Positions 60,001 through 64,000 of a stretch of 64,000 nucleotides of DNA are shown in pieces. The notes beneath the pieces are model-generated. The model was not told the DNA's origin and did no database searches. It worked only from the letters and a program-made list of their open reading frames with translations. Source of the DNA: Azospirillum brasilense. Lineage in GTDB: Bacteria > Pseudomonadota > Alphaproteobacteria > Azospirillales > Azospirillaceae. Position 1 is the first letter of the stretch, and every line of letters begins with the position of its first letter. The DNA lies in assembly GCF_008365405.1 (NCBI RefSeq), contig NZ_QOKV01000016.1:62001-126000 (forward strand), written 5' to 3'. Both the position numbers and the translations under genes were made by a program.

Positions 60001-61347
60001 ATGCAGACGAACTTCACGCTGACCCAGCTCGCCAACGCCGATTACCGGGATTCCGAGGCGATCCTGCGCAAGTGCGTCCATTGCGGCTTCTGCACGGCGA
60101 CCTGCCCGACCTATGTCCTGCTGGGCGACGAGTTGGACAGCCCGCGCGGCCGCATCTACCAGATCAAGGACATGTTGGAGAAGGGCGGACCGCCCACCGA
60201 GCATCAGGTGAAGCACATCGACCGCTGCCTCTCCTGCCTGTCCTGCATGACGACCTGCCCGTCGGGCGTCAATTACATGCATCTGGTCGATCACGCCCGC
60301 GCCCATATCGAGGCGACCCACGCCCGCCCGCCCGCCGATCGCGCCATCCGCGACCTGCTGGCCCGCGTGCTGCCCAACCCACGGCTGTTCCGGCTGGCCC
60401 TGATCGCCGCCTGGTTCGGCAAGCCCTTCGCCGGGCTACTGCCGGGACGGCTTGGGGCGCTGCTGGCGCTGGCCCCGAAGTCGGTGCCGGGACCGAGCCA
60501 CAGCGACCGTCCGGGCAGCCATGCTGCGGTGGGACCGCGCCGCAAGCGCGCCGCTTTGCTGGTCGGCTGCGCCCAGCAGGTGCTGGCCCCGCAGATCAAC
60601 GAGGCGACCATCCGCCTGCTGAACCGCCAGGGGGTCGAGGTGGTGGTGGCCAAGGGGGCCGACTGTTGCGGCGCCCTGACCCATCATATGGGCAAGACCG
60701 ACCTCAGCGACGCCGCGGCGCGGAAGACCATCGACGCCTGGATCGCCGAGATGGACGGGGAGGGGCTGGACGCCATCATCGTCAACACCTCGGGCTGCGG
60801 CACCACGGTGAAGAATTACGCCTTCCAGTTCCGCGAGGACGCGGAGTATGCGGCCAAGGCGCTGCGCGTGGCGGCCATCGCCCGCGACGTGACGGAGTTC
60901 CTGGCGGAGATCGGCCTGACCGCTCCGGTGATCGAGACCGGGCAGGCCATCGCCTACCACTCCGCCTGTTCGATGCAGCACGGCCAGCGCATCAAGGACC
61001 AGCCGCGCCATCTGCTGCGCAGCGCCGGCTTTCAGGTGAAGGAGATCCCGGAGGCGCACATCTGCTGCGGCTCCGCCGGCACCTACAACATGCTCCAGCC
61101 GGAGATCGCCATGCAGTTGCGCGACCGCAAGGTCCGCAACATCGAGAGCACGAAGGCCGCTGCCATCGCCGCCGGCAATCTCGGCTGCATCACCCAGATC
61201 GCCACCGGCACCGGGCTGCCGGTCGTTCACACGGTCGAGTTGCTGGATTGGGCGACCGGCGGGCCGAAGCCCGAGGCGCTGAGGGACAGCCCGACCTTCG
61301 CCGGTCCGGACCGCTCGTCCGGCGCGCCTGCGCGCGCGGCGGAGTAG
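60001..61347 (+). CDS. glcF: Glycolate oxidase iron-sulfur subunit GlcF
   Basis: 448-aa Fe-S subunit carrying electrons from GlcDE to quinone. Two [4Fe-4S] motifs: CVHCGFCTATCP (about residues 22-33) and CLSCLSCMTTCP (about 76-87). Two CCG domains (ADCCGALTHHMG about residue 220; HICCGSAGTYN about 355) are typical of GlcF/HdrD proteins. It starts 6 bp after glcE. A type B repeat follows directly. Confidence 0.95.
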   Translation: MQTNFTLTQLANADYRDSEAILRKCVHCGFCTATCPTYVLLGDELDSPRGRIYQIKDMLEKGGPPTEHQVKHIDRCLSCLSCMTTCPSGVNYMHLVDHARAHIEATHARPPADRAIRDLLARVLPNPRLFRLALIAAWFGKPFAGLLPGRLGALLALAPKSVPGPSHSDRPGSHAAVGPRRKRAALLVGCAQQVLAPQINEATIRLLNRQGVEVVVAKGADCCGALTHHMGKTDLSDAAARKTIDAWIAEMDGEGLDAIIVNTSGCGTTVKNYAFQFREDAEYAAKALRVAAIARDVTEFLAEIGLTAPVIETGQAIAYHSACSMQHGQRIKDQPRHLLRSAGFQVKEIPEAHICCGSAGTYNMLQPEIAMQLRDRKVRNIESTKAAAIAAGNLGCITQIATGTGLPVVHTVELLDWATGGPKPEALRDSPTFAGPDRSSGAPARAAE

Positions 61348-61353
61348 GGAGCG

Positions 61354-61500
61354 GGTCCCCTCTCCCGTCCCGGGAGAGGGAAGGGACCCACGCGAAGCGT
61401 GGGAAGGGTGAGGGTGCTGGCAACGGGCTCGTGCGTGATCCTTGGATGGACCCTCACCCGGCGCCTTCGGCGCCACCCTCTCCCGGGGCGGGAGAGGGGT
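61354..61500. repeat. GC-rich palindromic repeat (type B) after glcF
   Basis: The same composition as 36961-37100: CCTCTCCCG / CGGGAGAGG hairpin at the left, GGGTGAGGGTG and ACCCTCACCC in the middle and CTCCCGGGGCGGGAGAGG at the right. The inner spacer sequence differs between the copies. Confidence 0.82.
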
Positions 61501-61581
61501 GCCCCGCGGTGCGGGACAATCTCCAACACCGACCCGCTTGGACTTTTCGCGGCGTATGGCTAGGTTGGCGCCAACGGGACG

Positions 61582-62331
61582 ATGAGGCGCTCAGTGGACA
61601 GCGGGTTCAAGGACGACAGCGACAGCGGTTACGGGATCGGGCGGCGGCTGTCGGCCTGGGGGGTGCACGCCTTCACCGGCAGCGGCGTCGTGCTGGGGTT
61701 GCTGGCGCTGCTCGCCGCGGTCAACGGCGAGGCCAAGGCGTGCCTGGGCTGGCTGGGGCTGGCGCTGGTCGTCGACGGGGTGGACGGCACGCTGGCTCGC
61801 CGCGCCTCGGTGAAGGAGGTGCTGCCGGGCATCGACGGGTCGGCGCTCGACCTCGTGATCGACTATCTGACCTACGTCGTCGTTCCGGCGGTCTTCCTGT
61901 ACCGCTTCGGCCTGCTGCCGGACGGGTTCGGCGTGGCGCTGGCCGCCTTCATCATGATGACCTCGCTCTACTGCTTCTCGAACACCGGAATGAAGAGCGG
62001 CGACAACTACTTCGTCGGCTTTCCGGCGATCTGGAACGTGGTCGCGCTCTATCTGTGGATTCTGGCGCTCGACCCGTGGATCAACACCGCCGTGGTGCTG
62101 GTCCTCGGCCTGCTGACCTTCACGACGGTCAAGTTCCTGCATCCCTTCCGGGTGCGCCGCTGGATGCGCCTGAATCTTCTGGTCAGCGGAGCGTGGCTCG
62201 CCTCCAGCGCGGCGCTGGTGGTCCTCTATCCGGACCGCCCCGACGCCGTCTGGTATGTCTGGCTGGCCAGCAGCGCCTATTACGCCGCGATCTGCCTGTG
62301 GCGGACGCTGCGCGGGCCGGTTGAGGCGTAA
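61582..62331 (+). CDS. pcs: Phosphatidylcholine synthase (CDP-alcohol phosphatidyltransferase family)
   Basis: 249-aa inner-membrane enzyme joining choline to CDP-diacylglycerol. The family motif DG-x2-(D)G-T-x-AR ... G-x3-D-x3-D is visible as DGVDGTLARR (about residues 65-74) and GSALDLVIDY (about 87-96). About seven or eight hydrophobic helices follow the pattern of Pcs in plant-associated Alphaproteobacteria. NYFVGFPAIWNVVALYLW is also typical for Pcs. Single gene, convergent with a small lipoprotein gene. Confidence 0.9.
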   Translation: MRRSVDSGFKDDSDSGYGIGRRLSAWGVHAFTGSGVVLGLLALLAAVNGEAKACLGWLGLALVVDGVDGTLARRASVKEVLPGIDGSALDLVIDYLTYVVVPAVFLYRFGLLPDGFGVALAAFIMMTSLYCFSNTGMKSGDNYFVGFPAIWNVVALYLWILALDPWINTAVVLVLGLLTFTTVKFLHPFRVRRWMRLNLLVSGAWLASSAALVVLYPDRPDAVWYVWLASSAYYAAICLWRTLRGPVEA

Positions 62332-62350
62332 GGGCGCCTCAGAGCTTCCC

Positions 62351-62626
62351 TCAGGGCTTCTCGGGAGCGGTCTCGCGGTTGACGTCGTCCTTGGCGTCGC
62401 GGGCCTTCTGCTGGATGGCCGCGCCGGCGTCCTGCATCATGCGGCCGGCCTCGGCGCCGATGCCCTTGGCGGCCTCGCCCACGCGCTCCGCGGTCTGGTC
62501 CACCGCGCGCCCGATCTCCTGGCCGGTCCTCTCCGCCGACTGCTGGTCGTCGCAGGCGGCAAGCAGCGGCAGGGCCAGGAGCGGCAGGGCAAGGACGGCG
62601 GTGCGAATCCCGTTACGACGAGCCAT
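62351..62626 (-). CDS. Small predicted lipoprotein
   Basis: 91-aa protein with a lipobox (LPLLAAC, Cys at residue 25) after a hydrophobic signal. The mature part is a long charged helix with repeats of the AxxxGxxxxxA type (RTGQEIGRAVDQTAERVGEAAKGIG). It resembles small envelope-stress or LEA-like lipoproteins, anchored to the inner or outer membrane. Function unknown. Confidence 0.78.
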   Translation of the reverse strand: MARRNGIRTAVLALPLLALPLLAACDDQQSAERTGQEIGRAVDQTAERVGEAAKGIGAEAGRMMQDAGAAIQQKARDAKDDVNRETAPEKP

Positions 62627-62729
62627 GAACTGGTCTCCACAGTTGATCCATGGAGGCGTAACGGTTCACGGAGGCGTTTGGTGCCCGCCTTCCCCCGAAA
62701 GCGGGTCCTTCCTCAAAAGCGGCCCTCCA

Positions 62730-63407
62730 TCAAAAGCGGTAGGAGGCGGTGATGGCGACCACCGGCCAGAAGCGGGCGGCGCGGATCGAATCCTCGACCT
62801 CGCGGCGCTGGTCCTCCAGAACGGCGGCGATGGCCGGCGTGGTCGCCGCGCCGGGGGCGCTCAGGCTGACCCGCGGCTTGCCCTGGAACAGCACGCCGAG
62901 ATCCACGCCGACGCTGAAGTTCGGGCTGAACACCGTGCCATTGTAGCCGATGCCGGCATAAGGGGCGACGCGGTCGAAGGTCGCCTTGCCGGTCAGTTCC
63001 CCGGCCTGCTGCGGCGTGACCACCACCCCGCCGAAGCTGCGCGGGCCGGACAGGGTGCCGGTCAGGTCGGCCTTGTTGTAGTTGATCCGTGCGCCGCCGC
63101 TGATGCGGAAGCCGGTTCCGGCGACGGGATAGAGGTCCAGCACCGCCCCGAAAGAGCGCAGCTTCACATCCAGGTCATAATCGACGCCGGAAATGCCGCG
63201 GTCGGTGCTGAAGGTGAACATGTTGCCGCCCAGGCGCAGCCCGAACATCGGATTCACCCGATAGCCGGCCTCCAGCCCCAGGCCGAGCGTGCTGGCCTGC
63301 GCGCCGACATGGAAGGGGGACTCGGCCGGACCATTCAAGGTCTGGGCGGTCGCGGCGGAGGCTCCGGCAACGGCGAGGGCGAAGGCGAGAAGGGCGGCGG
63401 TGCGCAT
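62730..63407 (-). CDS. Outer-membrane beta-barrel protein
   Basis: 225-aa protein with a signal peptide (residues 1-21, ALAVAGASAATAQ) and alternating beta-strand pattern with aromatic belt residues, ending in ITASYRF, a C-terminal Phe as used by the BAM machinery. GLGLEAGYRVNPMFGLRLGGN near the start is like OmpW/Omp_b-brl families. The start at ATG 63407 gives a clean signal peptide; a frame to 63521 would add 38 residues before it. Function unknown. Confidence 0.78.
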   Translation of the reverse strand: MRTAALLAFALAVAGASAATAQTLNGPAESPFHVGAQASTLGLGLEAGYRVNPMFGLRLGGNMFTFSTDRGISGVDYDLDVKLRSFGAVLDLYPVAGTGFRISGGARINYNKADLTGTLSGPRSFGGVVVTPQQAGELTGKATFDRVAPYAGIGYNGTVFSPNFSVGVDLGVLFQGKPRVSLSAPGAATTPAIAAVLEDQRREVEDSIRAARFWPVVAITASYRF

Positions 63408-63542
63408 GCGGCGTTTCCCCTTGAGACGTCTCGATCGAACGGGGAACGCGGACCAACCGCAAAGGTTGCGGCCGGCGTGGGGCGCCGGCCGCGTTTCAAC
63501 TGACTGTGACCAAACCGCCACGATGGTGGGGCATGGCCCCGT

Positions 63543-64000
63543 TCAGAACTGATCCTCGCTCAGCGCCATGACCGTGCGGTGGGCGGTCAGGATGGGCAGC
63601 AGCAGGCCCGGCCCCTGGGTCAGGATCTGCTCGGCGTAGAAGCGGGTGGTGACCAGCTTGGCCTCCAGGAAGGGCGCGTTGGCGCCGGGCTGGCGCAGCC
63701 CCTCCAGCGCCTTGGCGGCGGAGCGGGCGAGCATCCAGCCGCCGGCCACCGTGCCCCACAGCTTCAGGTAGTTCACGGCCCCCGCCGCCGCGGCGCGCAG
63801 GTCGCCGTCGGCTTGGGTCTTGACCACCCAGGCCACCGCCTGCTCCAGCGCGTCCAGACCGGCGGACAGGTTGGTCCGGATCGCCTCCATGTCGTCGCCG
63901 GGGATGCTCTCCAACTCCGCCACCGTGGCGCGCATCTCCGCGATGAAGGTCCGGGCCGACTCGCCGCCGTCGCGGCCGGTCTTGCGGAAGGTCAGGTCGT
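63543..64000 (-). CDS. Acyl-CoA dehydrogenase, C-terminal part (runs off the window)
   Basis: The last 151 residues of a protein that continues beyond base 64000. The helical segment with LKLWGTVAGGWMLARSAAKAL and FLEAKLVTTRFYAEQILTQ is typical of the extra C-terminal domain in the large acyl-CoA dehydrogenases related to DmdC and FadE-type enzymes. The frame is open to the window edge, so an internal ATG at 63935 is not the real start. Catalytic residues lie outside the window. Confidence 0.8.
   Translation of the reverse strand, partial: DLTFRKTGRDGGESARTFIAEMRATVAELESIPGDDMEAIRTNLSAGLDALEQAVAWVVKTQADGDLRAAAAGAVNYLKLWGTVAGGWMLARSAAKALEGLRQPGANAPFLEAKLVTTRFYAEQILTQGPGLLLPILTAHRTVMALSEDQF

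Overview
The window is high-GC alphaproteobacterial DNA that carries most of a molybdenum nitrogenase gene set. The NifH (293 aa) and NifD (479 aa) lengths, the draT-draG pair, an NifA with the O2-sensitive Cys-X11-Cys-X19-Cys-X4-Cys motif, fixABCX, and a soluble dual-PAS chemoreceptor beside nifE all point to Azospirillum, most like the A. brasilense group. The species is an inference from recalled family features; no database search was run. I see no rRNA, tRNA, CRISPR array or insertion sequence.

Layout. 1-7.3 kb: regulatory and sensory genes (double cold-shock protein, Crp/Fnr regulator, large hybrid histidine kinase, MCP-PilZ chemoreceptor). 7.4-11.6 kb: a small unknown protein and fixABCX (minus strand). 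11.9-17.0 kb: the iscA-like/nifU/nifS/nifV/nifP/nifW operon (minus). 17.3-17.8 kb: a nif-linked helical-repeat gene (plus). 17.9-23.0 kb: nifE-nifN-nifX-DUF269-DUF683-fdxB-nifQ (minus). 23.2-27.0 kb: AerC-like chemoreceptor, NDH-2-type oxidoreductase and an Rrf2 regulator with two matching operators. 27.2-31.2 kb: nifHDK (minus). 31.5-32.8 kb: unknown 444-aa protein. 33.1-36.9 kb: draT, draG, an ArsC/Spx-like gene, a class II amidotransferase and an azoreductase (plus). 37.1-44.9 kb: a long nifB-led operon (minus): nifB, fdxN, helical-repeat protein, LRV Fe-S protein, two nifZ, second nifS, nifT, small protein, DegT-like protein lacking its lysine, SIR2-like protein. 45.3-49.4 kb: cyclase-FHA protein, unknown protein, nifA. 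49.8-64 kb: housekeeping and accessory genes (TetR-regulated ABC exporter, mepA, two methyltransferases, rpmJ, glcDEF, pcs, small envelope proteins, and the C-terminal part of an acyl-CoA dehydrogenase).

How it works together. Five minus-strand transcription units (fixA, iscA-like/nifU, nifE, nifH, nifB) each have a sigma-54 -24/-12 element preceded by one to three TGT-N10-ACA NifA sites, often with an IHF-like site between. NifA, encoded at 47.5-49.4 kb, therefore probably drives the whole set. NifU/NifS/NifV/NifP supply Fe-S clusters, homocitrate and cysteine. NifB, NifQ, NifEN and NifX build FeMo-co. NifW, NifZ and NifT assist maturation, FixABCX supplies low-potential electrons, and DraT/DraG switch NifH by ADP-ribosylation at Arg101.

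A GC-rich palindromic repeat family recurs between genes and once inside glcE. The least explained parts are the tail of the nifB operon, the His-rich tail of NifN, the duplicated helical-repeat proteins and the unknown protein upstream of nifH.
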